From: Monomorium pharaonis | Taxonomy: Eukaryota; Arthropoda; Insecta; Hymenoptera; Formicidae | Direction: 5' to 3' | DNA length: 64,000 bases | NCBI RefSeq assembly: GCF_013373865.1 | Contig: NC_050472.1 | Coordinates: 7,435,276-7,499,275 of the forward strand | Shown: positions 23,009-37,475 of the stretch, piece by piece | Layout: every line of letters begins with the position of its first letter | Position numbering within the stretch: position 1 is the stretch's first letter | The notes under the pieces: generated by a model | Told to the model about the DNA's origin: nothing | Seen by the model: only the letters and a program-made list of their open reading frames with translations | Database searches by the model: none | Program-made: the position numbers and the translations under genes

Positions 23009-23508
23009 NNNNNNNNNNNNNNNNNNNNNNNNNNNNNNNNNNNNNNNNNNNNNNNNNNNNNNNNNNNNNNNNNNNNNNNNNNNNNNNNNNNNNNNNNNNN
23101 NNNNNNNNNNNNNNNNNNNNNNNNNNNNNNNNNNNNNNNNNNNNNNNNNNNNNNNNNNNNNNNNNNNNNNNNNNNNNNNNNNNNNNNNNNNNNNNNNNNN
23201 NNNNNNNNNNNNNNNNNNNNNNNNNNNNNNNNNNNNNNNNNNNNNNNNNNNNNNNNNNNNNNNNNNNNNNNNNNNNNNNNNNNNNNNNNNNNNNNNNNNN
23301 NNNNNNNNNNNNNNNNNNNNNNNNNNNNNNNNNNNNNNNNNNNNNNNNNNNNNNNNNNNNNNNNNNNNNNNNNNNNNNNNNNNNNNNNNNNNNNNNNNNN
23401 NNNNNNNNNNNNNNNNNNNNNNNNNNNNNNNNNNNNNNNNNNNNNNNNNNNNNNNNNNNNNNNNNNNNNNNNNNNNNNNNNNNNNNNNNNNNNNNNNNNN
23501 NNNNNNNN
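23009..23508. other. assembly gap, 500 N
   Basis: Exactly 500 N. It truncates the Mutator-like transposase gene on its right and the inverted-duplication arm on its left. Confidence 0.99.
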
Positions 23509-27893
<4,385 letters not shown>

Positions 27894-27964
27894 TGTGTGG
27901 ACTCAAAATACACTATATATATATATTTATAAAACACTACACTGCACTAAATAACACTACACTG

Positions 27965-28085
27965 TAAGTATACTGTCGCGATAAACGCTGTCACCGACGC
28001 GACTAAACACGTCTCGGCCGGTCTCGCAGCGTATTGTGATAGCGCGCGCATTGCGTTACGGTCCGCGGTTCGCGCAGCTCATTAT
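27965..28085 (-). promoter_or_regulatory. CpG-rich block upstream of the Mutator-like gene
   Basis: A sharp CpG-rich island (CGCGATAAACG, CACGTCTCGGCCGG, GATAGCGCGCGC) within AT-rich DNA, 70-190 bases upstream of the ATG at 27893. Its position fits a core promoter and 5' UTR. No TATA box was recognised. Confidence 0.4.
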
Positions 28086-28240
28086 GGTCTACTCATAGTC
28101 AAATCTTATTTACAATTATTTTTAGTTCTGTTTTAAGATATCATCAATATTATTCAATATCAATATAATTAATAACAGAGTCATATTAATAGTATCGACA
28201 TTACTTGAGAAAAATAAGACTTGACTATAAATTCCAGCCT
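28086..28240. mobile_element. decayed family B MITE
   Basis: Resembles the 145-bp TAA-type element (ACTCATAGTCAAATCTTATT, TGACTATAAATTCCAGCCTA) with an extra AT-rich insertion in the middle. Confidence 0.5.
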
Positions 28241-28537
28241 ATATCAGTGTATAGCACACTGTTTACTTTATTGTATGTCTGTACTACTGCAATTATACGA
28301 CGTGATTATAAAGATATAATGCATCGTAATTAGTTAAAGTAGATGCTCTAAACGCTTATTAAAATATGGATGCATGCATCTTAGCAAACATATAAGTCGA
28401 AAATATTTTAAATATCTTTACAAACATATAAGTCGAATAATTCTTTCTTGGATTAATTATTTTTAAGTTAATAAGTTAAATTTTATGTTTTAAAAATAAC
28501 TAGTTAAATTTAAAAATCAAAGACGTAGAATGGATCG

Positions 28538-28836
28538 AGATGAACATAAAAGTCCAATATTATCTTGAGTTACGTCTTGGATTAGGTCCACCAATAATCG
28601 AGGTATTAATTTTTTAAATTATGCGAATGAGAGCGCACCGAGGGAAGAGCTTGATCTGCTCGAATCTTAACACGGAAGAAAAAATCTATCGTGAATGTAC
28701 GATAAGCTTTTATTAATTTACTGTTCACAATTACGATAGAAATTACTTAGATTATTTAGCAGATTCCATACGTTTATCTCGATTATTGGTGGACCTAACC
28801 CAAGACAATATTGAACTTTATGTTCATCTTGATCTT
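28538..28836. mobile_element. MITE with ~55-bp inverted ends
   Basis: The left end GATGAACATAAAAGTCCAAT through AGGTCCACCAATAATCGA and the right end TCGATTATTGGTGGACCTAA through GTTCATCTTGAT are inverted copies. The interior is non-coding. Confidence 0.7.
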
Positions 28837-28839
28837 TTC

Positions 28840-29222
28840 TATTTCTTTGTTAGCATTGACCCTCATGTTTAGAGACACTCATATAATAAAATTTTCTAAA
28901 TATATTTCATAAATATATAATAGGTTTTCTGTAAATATAAATATATTCCGGAATATATACAAATATAGACAATTTTTTTATTTTTTACACTTAACTTTTT
29001 TAAAAAGCAATGCAAGAATTATTATTTAAATTACATAGTTATTACCTTTTCAGTATAACTATTATTTTTGTATATCAAATAAATTTTACAAAAAAAGACT
29101 AGTATAAGCATGTCAGACATACTTTATATATTTATATATATTTTTATATAAAAATGTTTTTCCTTGTCCAAACTCAGCTCGCGAGTCAAATGCACTTTTA
29201 TCTCTCCATCGTCGCTGTCTCA
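28840..29222. other. AT-rich spacer
   Basis: No feature was recognised between the MITE and the large palindrome. Confidence 0.4.
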
Positions 29223-29395
29223 CAAGGGGACCTTACGGGTCATGGATCACCGATTTTTTTTATACTTATAGGATTTGAAGATCAGTACCCGGACTTCAAT
29301 TTCCTAAAGCAGTACGATGCGCTTCTCAAAAATACTCGAGAAAATCGATTTTGAAGATTTCCGATATCTGTAAGTACAGAAAATTTTAACCTATT

Positions 29396-29474
29396 GTCAG
29401 AGCCGATCGTAGCCGAGCGCACAGAGCTCTAGTTTCGTAAGCGCGGAGTCGCTGGCTCGATTCTCGCTCTAGCC
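29396..29474 (+). ncRNA. tRNA-like sequence, palindrome left arm
   Basis: A 79-base segment with an A-box-like TAGCCGAGCGC and a B-box-like GGCTCGATTCT. GTCAGAG at the 5' end can pair with CTCTAGC at the 3' end in the manner of an acceptor stem. The internal arms do not fold as a standard tRNA, so this is a relic or tRNA-derived head and not a working tRNA. Confidence 0.5.
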
Positions 29475-29991
29475 TCAATTTTTTTTTCATAAGTTAATAA
29501 AGTTTTTTTTTAATCCTATATCTTAACATTTATCAAATTGAAATGCTAATTAATTATTAAATATTTATTCGTTATTTTTTAAATAAAAATTAAATTGGCT
29601 CATGTAATACTGACGAGTAATGTCAAATGTATTTATTATTAATATATTTTATAATATATTTTATTTATATATTTTATAACATACATGAATTAATAACTCA
29701 TAAAAGTTAAACAACCATTTTTATAAATATTATTTTTGTTTTTTATATTTTTGTATTTACTCGTAATCTTTTAAAAAGTATTTCATTTTCTTTATGTTTT
29801 CCATTTTTTGTACCAAATTTTAATTTATTATAAATATTCGCATTTTCAATCAAGTAGTAATTAAAAATAAAAAGATGTTAATTTTTATTTAAAAAATAAC
29901 GAATAAATATTTAATAATTAGCATTTCAATTTGATAAATGTTAAGATATAGGATTAAAAAAAAAACTTTAAACTTATGAAAAAAAAATTGA

Positions 29992-30070
29992 GGCCAGAGC
30001 GAGAGTCGAACCAGCGACTCCACGCTTACGAAACTAGAGCTCTGTGCGCTCGGCTACGATCGGCTCTGAC
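29992..30070 (-). ncRNA. tRNA-like sequence, palindrome right arm
   Basis: The inverse copy of 29396-29474 with a better B box (GGTTCGACTCT) and a complete 7-bp end pairing, GTCAGAG with CTCTGGC. Confidence 0.5.
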
Positions 30071-30242
30071 AATAGGTTAAAATTTTCTGTACTTACAGAT
30101 ATCAGAAATCTTCAAAATCGATTTTCTCGAGTATTTTTGAGAAGCGCATCGTACTGCTTTAGGAAATTGAAGTCCGGGTACTGATCTTTAAATCCTATAA
30201 GTATAAAAAAATCGGTGATCCATGACCCGTAAGGTCCCCTTG

Positions 30243-30476
30243 TCAGTAGCGTGAGACAAAAAAGGATAATGACAAAAGTATAGACGTTTCGTCTATCCTT
30301 TTTTGTTTATTCTCTGTCTAACTCTAGCGAGACGGCACGCGGCGGAGAAGCAGTGGTTTTAGATTTAGTTCGCTAGCATCTCGGGTACTCTCGGAGCACT
30401 TCGGGTGCTCTCGGAGCACCGAGTCGACCGCGTTCATGCCTCGGGTGTCGGACCGGCTTGGCCGTTCTCACCGCGC
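30243..30476. other. spacer between two palindromes, GC-rich in its second half
   Basis: It contains a small hairpin AAAAAAGGATA...TATCCTTTTTTG (30258-30306) and a GC-rich stretch with two CTCTCGGAGCAC words. No gene was seen. Confidence 0.4.
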
Positions 30477-31082
30477 CTGTCGCTACTCACAATCAGATAT
30501 TAGAGAAAGACATTCGTTTGGTTTTTTTCTCCAAGGGTGCCACGAAAGCGTGCGTTCAGCGGCCACCACGTTGATGCTTGACGAAAGGCACCTATGCCCC
30601 CCCCCCCTCTCGTCCCCCGCTCATCACAAACATCGCGGACGTCAAGCAGATTATTCATCGATTGATATCAATCATCGATATCATTTAATCATATTATTTA
30701 TTATTATTTATTTAATTTTGTAGTATTAATGTAATTTATTGTCTTTTTTAAATAATAATAAAATTAATTTCAATAAAAATATAAATCAAATAATTTGTAA
30801 TAATTTATTAAATACACAAATAAAAAAGAGCTGACAAGTTAGTAAAAGATTAATGAAAAAAATATAAATTAGGCTTTCACGCCACCCATGAGATGCTACT
30901 AATAGCGCATTGACCTTTGCCAGTAGTCCTATTGTACCACATTTAATTTATTGAAATTTTTAACACATCTATTTATAGATGTGAAGTCTAGCTTACCAGA
31001 TAAGTTTTTAATTAGTTTAAAGTTTTATTTAAAAATTTCACAATAAACATTATATAGATAAAATGTATTGTATTAATTGTAA

Positions 31083-31128
<46 letters not shown>

Positions 31129-31587
31129 ATAAATAATAATAAAAGAATAGAAAAATAAATTTAAAACATTTTTTAACATTGTTATTGTATATTATTAGAA
31201 GTGGAAGGTTGATGAATTTTTTTTTTAATCTTTTGCTAACTTATTAGCTTTTTTTATTTGTGTATTTAATAAAATATTACAAATTTTTATTATTTGATTA
31301 ATATTTTTATTGAAATTAATTTTATTATAATTTAAAAAAGACAATAAATTACATTAATACTAAAAAATTAAATAACAAATAATAATAAATAATACGATTA
31401 ATGATATCGATGATTGATATCAATTAATCTGCTTGACGCCCGCGACGCTTGAGATAAGTGGGGGGAGAAGGAGCATAGGTGCCTTTCGTCAAGTATCAAC
31501 GTGCTGGCCGCGAACGCACATTTTCGTGGCAGCCTTGAAGAAAAAGAGACGGATATCTTTCTCTTGTTAATATCCGAGTAGCGACAG
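30477..31587. mobile_element. 1.1-kb palindromic (foldback) element
   Basis: The left arm 30477-30855 and right arm about 31216-31587 are inverted copies: CTGTCGCTACTC at the left end, GAGTAGCGACAG at the right. The outer third is GC-rich (AACGTTGATGCTTGACGAAA, AGGTGCCTTTCGTCAAG) and the inner part AT-rich. The roughly 360-base centre includes a TA microsatellite at 31086-31125. The 95-residue frame in the left arm is not considered a gene. Confidence 0.8.
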
Positions 31588-31825
31588 AAAATAAGAACAG
31601 AAGTAGTATATATTATTTATGGATAATAAAAATATAGAACATAACACATAATACAATATATAAATAATATATAAAAATTATAGCACCAATGACTTATTTA
31701 TTATGTATCGTCTGTTTTAATTTTTTTTTAATTGGTGCTGAAAATGTGTATATATGCAGATTTTTAATACTGGCAATTTTTGTAATCTATATTTCCTATG
31801 TGTTACGCAAAAAATTTCCAAAAAT

Positions 31826-32159
31826 CTACAGTGGCTCTAATTGGAATTATTCATTCCTTGTCGCGCTCCGTATCGTCGTCATTCTTTATCATCCTCTCGT
31901 ACACTGGTAGCAGCGCCGCCGCGCCGTCGCTGTCGCTGTCAATCTCTCGTACACCGGTAGCGGAGTCGGAAATACATATATACACATATAACATGTGGTT
32001 TGAGAGCATATATCTTGTCATATGCTCGTATCCTTGCATCGCAGGCGATACCGAAATGTGGGCATTGAAGAAAAATTCTTACATTGCCTGGATTCGAATC
32101 AGAGTCAATCTGATCTTTTTGATGACGAACGGAGCGCTTTACCACCTGAGCCACTGTAG
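31826..32159 (-). mobile_element. tRNA-headed element with minisatellite tail, copy 1
   Basis: Read on the minus strand it starts CTACAGTGGCTCAGGTGG, with a perfect A box (TGGCTCAGGTGG), then a B box GATTCGAATCC, a body, a tail with CCGCTACCGGTGTACGAGAG and CTGCTACCAGTGTACGAGAG units, and an end GAGCCACTGTAG that inverts the first 12 bases. So it has both a polymerase III type head and 12-bp inverted ends. The second copy is at 34094-34387. No target duplication was found. Confidence 0.7.
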
Positions 32160-32204
32160 CTTACGACTTGTCCTGCTTTAATTTAGATATCTGCTACTAC
32201 CATA

Positions 32205-32300
32205 GGCTGTGTTCGGAAACGTCACGAGTGCTCTTGGATATTCTATCTTGGATATCATTCTATCTTGATATCATTCTATCATTCTATCTTGTATTAATAT
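32205..32300. mobile_element. half of a GGCTGTGTTCGGAAAC MITE
   Basis: Matches the left arm of the complete MITE at 38491-38613 (GGCTGYGTTCGGAAAC, GAGTGCTCT, ATTCTATC) but has no right arm. Confidence 0.55.
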
Positions 32301-33110
32301 TACATAATAATGTAAAAATACATAATAGAATAGATGCATAATGTAAAATTCATGTTTCACTTACGGCCTTTTGTGGTCTTTAGTATTTTATTATTTTTTA
32401 GATATAATCAAAAATAAAATATATGACCTTTATTCAAATATTGACATGTATACATTTTTTATTTATTAGTTGAAAAAAAGTTAAAAATTATTAAGTGCAA
32501 GGAATTAATTAATATACAAATAACAAATTTTTCTTCATTTATTTTACAACTAACCGGTTTGATAATTTAGAAATTATTAGTTACATTACAATAAATATAA
32601 ACAAATATAAAATTATATAACTAATAAAAATAATAATAAATTTATGAGATGTAATAGTGATATATTTTTATTAAAATTTTAGTTTTAATGGTTTTTCATT
32701 GTGTTATTACATTGTACGGAAAAATTGTTAATAATAAATCGTAATTTATTCGATGTGTGAGCTAATTGATATAATCGAGTGATTTGGGCTAAGGTCCACT
32801 TGATGCTATAAACATTTCAAAGCATTTTTTGATTGACCAATTTGTAAAATTCTTTGTTCCGATTGGTTAATAAAATATTACGAAGCGTTTGCAGTGTCCG
32901 CAAAGCGGCCCGCAGCCTTTGTAAACAGACGAACAGAGAACGAGCGCACGAAAAGAAATAGAGCATGAGCGCTCCGCGATCTCGTTTAATTTTGACAAAC
33001 TAAAGATGCACACATTCAAACGTACAGTCATGATATGGTATATACGTCATGGTATATACGTATGTGTCTTTCGTTTGTCAAAATTAGCGAGACTTCCACT
33101 AGAGAATAGA
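32301..33110. other. AT-rich spacer, nothing recognised
   Basis: AT-rich to about 32880, then a mixed-composition stretch with a GTATATACGTCATGGTATAC short repeat at 33037-33062. No gene or element was identified. Confidence 0.4.
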
Positions 33111-33632
33111 TATTAGTAGGAATAAAGAGGGGATTCTAATTACAGAGCTCCGAGGTAGGAGCGGGTTGCGGGAGATACTTGTGGGCGCAGGGAGGATGCG
33201 GACCGGGAGATCTCGCCACACGCCGAGATAAGTGGAAGGGGAGATCGCGTGTCACAGGCACGTTTCGGGGTCCGCGACCGTCCCCGAGAAACAGCTGAAC
33301 GGGAGAGGGAGAATCGCGCTCCGGGGCCGGCGCCCGCCGCCGCCGCACCCCGCCGCTGTCCGCTTCAGCCAAGATGTTCGCTCTCTCCCTTTATTGCGAA
33401 TCTGTCTCTCTCGCTTGTACTCGATGTCTCCGCTCAGCTATTTCTCGAAACGTGCCTGCAAAACGCGGTTCTCCCTTCCACTCATTTTGGCGTGTCGCGA
33501 GATTCCCCAATCCGCATGCCCCCCCCCCCCCCTCGACCGCGTCTACGAAAGTACGAATATCTCAGGCAACCCGCTCGGGGAATCTCCCCCTCCCCCTTCG
33601 TAGTTAAAATACCCGCTTTATTCCTACTGATA
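33111..33632. mobile_element. GC-rich palindromic element
   Basis: The left arm (33111 to about 33330) and right arm (about 33360-33632) are imperfect inverted copies: TAGTAGGAATAAAG and CTTTATTCCTACTGATA at the ends, GAGCGGGTTGC and GCAACCCGCTC, GGCACGTTTCG and CGAAACGTGCC inside. It carries a C13-14 run near 33521-33534. The open frames over it on both strands are compositional. Confidence 0.65.
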
Positions 33633-33886
33633 TTTATTTTCCTCTCATCAGCTGTTCATAGAAATATAACTAAATATTGTTACGTCTAATGTAGCACGTA
33701 ATTAATAGAATATTTTGTCGCTAATTAATGAATTGCTCACATTAATTAATTTCTTCTCATAACAAAAATCATATAGAAACATATATATGTTAATATTTAA
33801 TTAAATAACAGTCATAAATTGTATTGTTTATAATATGTAAAAATAATACTAAAAGCTATAAAAAGCCGTAAATTAAACACGAATAT

Positions 33887-33929
<43 letters not shown>

Positions 33930-34093
33930 ACATACATAATATTTATTTACATAACATTATGTAAGTATATTATTTAATATAGCCAAAAATGTATATCTAT
34001 ACGTCATAAATAAAATATTAATACCTATAGTAAGTTTACATAGGTAGACACATGTGAGAGAAATGTCAAATTTAAAGCAAAAGAAGCTACCAA
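33633..34093. other. AT-rich spacer with (TA)n
   Basis: Contains a TA microsatellite at about 33890-33927. No other feature was seen. Confidence 0.5.
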
Positions 34094-34387
34094 CTACAGT
34101 GGCTCAGGTCGTAAGGCGCTCCGCTCATCATCGGAAGGATCAGATTGACTCTGGTTCGAACCCAAGCACTGCTGAGTGCTACGTATTCGGCAATTTTCCC
34201 TTTGCCAAAATGGCAATAATTCCCCATTGCCGTGCATGAAAGGACGGCAACAGCGATAACGATGGCGATAATGCCGCTACTGGCATACAAAACGATGACA
34301 ATATAGTGACGGCGCCGCTACCAGTGTATGAAAGGACGATAATAAGAGCAATGAGGAGCAAAGAAAGCTTACCTAGAGCCACTGTAG
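34094..34387 (+). mobile_element. tRNA-headed element with minisatellite tail, copy 2
   Basis: It starts CTACAGTGGCTCAGGTCG (A box), has a good B box GGTTCGAACCC at about 34153-34163, and ends GAGCCACTGTAG, the inverse of its first 12 bases. The tail (34225-34350) is a degenerate tandem repeat that includes GACGGCGCCGCTACCAGTGT and ATGAAAGGACGATA, the same unit that makes up coding exon 2 of the gene at 37476-39424. No enzyme is encoded. Confidence 0.75.
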
Positions 34388-34413
34388 ATTTTTTTTATGC
34401 TACGTAACATACA

Positions 34414-34534
34414 GGTTGCGTTCGGGAAGACGCTATTAGCGCTATCAGCATCAGTTTATCCTTGTTCTACTTTTAATGAGTAATGAAGATGGACTGATGC
34501 TGGTAGCGCTAATAGCGTCTCCCCGAACGCACCC
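34414..34534. mobile_element. MITE, GGTTGCGTTCGGG ends (family D)
   Basis: The left end GGTTGCGTTCGGGAAGACGC and the right end GCGTCTCCCCGAACGCACCC are inverted, with GCTATTAGCGCTATCAGCAT arms inside. A decayed copy is at 44510-44637. Confidence 0.7.
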
Positions 34535-35454
34535 ACAATGTAACACATAAAATATGAAAAAAAATATTGTGCGATGTAATGAATAAGCCCTAGATGTTTT
34601 ATATATTTTTATATTTCATACATTATGTATTACGTTGTTTATTATCACGCATAATTTTATGTTTATAATGCGTATAATTATCCAAAATCTGTGTCATTGA
34701 AAGGCATTATACAAATTCTTACTAAAATAATATTGAAAGAACATTCCCGTTTTCAATTAATAAATATAAAATATTTATACACATAAAGACGTAATAAAGA
34801 AATGTATAACGTTTTATACAAATTAATCATAAATAATCAATTTTTGCATTAATAGGTATTGTCCAGTTTTATGTATAGCGCTAATTTATAAATTTACATT
34901 ATTATATGTAAAAAATTTAACACTTAAATGTTAAAAATAATTTCCAAAAATGACATTAAAAATTAACTTGTCAGCTTTTTCACGAAAAATTAACATTAAA
35001 TATTTTTAAAACAATTTTTTAATTATAATAATTACTTCTGAAATTATGTCTAAAATTATCCATGTCATTTGCATAAGTTACATAGTTTATGATAAGATAA
35101 ACATAGTTACATGATATCCCATACGAAATATGAATTAAAATACCTCAATTTTTTATAATGTTTATAAAAGAAATTTGATACTACAAATTATATAAGTTTC
35201 AAGAAATATTTTACAAATATATGATACGTGTGAGTAAAAATTGAATAAAATGTATACACGCGCGTGCACGTGAGCTGTGCTAGTTGTACTGTGATTTCGA
35301 GCCCGAGCACGCTCTCGCACACATCGTGCTCTATCTATCCGTCACACTCTCATGTCAGTTACATTTAGTCGTCAGCGTGCCCGTCGATAGAGTATCATTC
35401 CGTCCTTTTTTCCTCTGTTTTTTAATCAGCTCCGACTTTAAATTTTTGGCGTAT
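34535..35454. other. AT-rich spacer with one element fragment
   Basis: AT-rich. A fragment at 35265-35345 (CTGTGATTTCGAGCCCGAGC, TCGTGCTCTATCTATCC) matches the element in the SENP intron at 4850-5142. Nothing else was recognised. Confidence 0.5.
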
Positions 35455-36155
35455 AGTCCAATAGAATTAGCTTCAAAATGGACCGTTTTGAAAAAAAATT
35501 GATAACTCAGGTTTGGCTGTATGTAAAGCAATGTGTAGATTAAGATAGATACACTTGCAACTCGCAAAAAGCTAATTATCGAAAAATTACGGTTTGAAGT
35601 GAGGAAAAAGCAGTTTTTTGTTTGCGCGCCTTTCAAATGCATTTTGATAGCGTTATTATTTTAAAAGTTATATAATTGTTAATTAGACTTATTTTTTACA
35701 CGTTTATTTCAGACACTTAATTGCATTGCACACATTTCGCAATGCCGATATACTATACTGCAACTTTATAAGAGAAAAAACTTTTGTTCGGGTTCGTGCA
35801 TGGTCTCAAAAATGTAGAAATTAAATTTTAGTAGAACGCGTTTTGGATAAACAATTGACATTACTCGAAAAGAAAAGTTGTTAATATTTTTTGATAAAAT
35901 TTGGTACACTTTTTTATTGTCATAAAAGCTCTATTTTCTTATAATTTCAAATGCTTGAGTTAATTTTTAAGAAATTATTAACAATTTAAGAAATAGCAAA
36001 AAAACTGCTTTTTCCTCACTTCAACCCGTAATTTTGCAATAACCCCCAGCTTTTTGCGAGTTGCAAATCTACACATATTAATTGTGCTTTACGCACAGTC
36101 AAACCTGAGTTATCAATTTTTTTTTTAATGCTAATTCTACTGGACTAGTATGTTT
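35455..36155. mobile_element. 700-bp inverted-repeat element
   Basis: The arms 35455-35620 and about 35985-36155 are inverted copies (TTGATAACTCAGGTTTGGCT, TTTTTGCGAGTTGCAA, GTGAGGAAAAAGCAGTTTTT). The interior is AT-rich without a coding frame. Confidence 0.65.
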
Positions 36156-37075
36156 ATCGCGCGGGCGTCGCCGGCTGTTACAATAATTATAATTGACGCA
36201 TAATTGTAAATAATTATACAATATAGTCAATTATAATAAAAAATCAATTATACAATAAGAACAAATAACAAAATTATTTTAGGCTTATATATTTCTCAAA
36301 CATTGAAAATAAAGATCTTAATTTTTAATTAAAGTAAAAATACAACAAGAATTGGAGGATAGGTTTTTGTGTAGAAAAAAATATAGATTTTTATTCTTAA
36401 CTAAAAATATGAATTAAAGAATTTTAATGTTCCAACATATTTATTCCATGTAAAATTTGTCAATTTTTAACTTTTAAAAAATAACTTTTAATTTTAAAAG
36501 ACTTAATTTAAAATACTTCGAATTTTAAAAAATTTATTAACTTACCTAACATTGCTTTTGTAACAGTAAAAGTTAGTCAAAAAAATGAAAAATTTTTACT
36601 TTTATTTTTATAAAATTTATAAAAAATTTATAACAAAATTTATATAATAAAAACGCACGCAAAGCGCGCGTATGTGTTATTTACAAAGATAAAAAACTGA
36701 ATACGTTTGTTACTAAAATTTTTTTTTATAAAATGCAATACAACGTGAAAACTATTCTGCAGCATATAACACGAGTATAAAATATAACCTAAAGTCAATT
36801 AAAAATTAAAATATTAATTTCCAATTAAAAAAATTTATTGGAGCATTAAAATTTATAATTTATATTTTTAGTTTAGAATTAAAATCTATATTTTCTCAAT
36901 AAAAAGTTTTTATATTATTCTATTTTTTATTAAATTTTATTTTTAATTAACAATTAACATTTTAATTTATAATTTGAAAAAATATTGAAGTCTTCTAAAA
37001 TTTATTTTTTAATTTTTTATTATACAATTAATTCTATTACAATTAATTAAATTGTATATAATTATTTTTATAATC
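36156..37075. other. AT-rich upstream spacer
   Basis: Strongly AT-rich with mirrored A/T-rich words. No element or gene was recognised. Confidence 0.4.
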
Positions 37076-37260
37076 ATCCCGATCGTAATAATCGTGATAG
37101 CTGACAGCACTCGCGCGATAGACGCCGAAAAAGCGTTTAGACATCGCGATTGCTTCGGAGTCCCAGCTGAGTTAGAAGAGAAGAGGAAATAAGAACGGAA
37201 AGACACTTTGTCGGCACGGGACGTCTCACGGATAGATGGAGCGCGATGTGTGTGTGTGTG
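37076..37260 (+). promoter_or_regulatory. likely promoter/5' UTR of the repeat-protein gene, with (GT)n
   Basis: Composition switches from AT-rich to CpG-containing at about 37076, with a GT microsatellite at 37246-37275. The frame that reaches the ATG at 37476 is open from 37236, so a longer N-terminus (80 extra residues, including a Val-Cys run from the GT repeat) cannot be excluded. Confidence 0.35.
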
Positions 37261-37475
37261 TGTGTGTTTGTGTGTGTCGGGTTCGGAATCGCAACACAGG
37301 CCTGGCTGTGGACTGGGAAACGGTTGACCAAAGAAAGCGATTGTTTAAAAACAAGAGACAATCGCGTAGTCCATGCTCAGAGACTCAGAGGAGTCAGAGA
37401 TCAGATCGTCAGATCAAATTCTCTTCACAAATCAGTGTACTGACGACCGTCGCACAGTGTAGACCTGCCGAATTC

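Larger units (their letters stand above)
29223..30242. mobile_element. 1-kb palindromic (foldback) element with a tRNA-like sequence in each arm
   Basis: The left arm 29223-29592 and right arm 29879-30242 are about 365-bp inverted copies, from CAAGGGGACCTTACGGGTCA inward, around a roughly 285-base AT-rich loop. Each arm carries the same 79-base tRNA-like sequence. No protein is encoded. Just outside the arms GTCTCA and TGAGAC also mirror each other. Confidence 0.85.

Noticed and set aside
29396..29474. Functional tRNA gene
   Set aside because: A and B boxes and an end stem are present, but the D, anticodon and T arms do not fold properly and there is a mirror copy, so it is treated as a tRNA-like part of an element.
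33136..33689. Three overlapping plus-strand and one minus-strand Pro-rich frames
   Set aside because: They lie on the GC-rich palindrome and are explained by composition.
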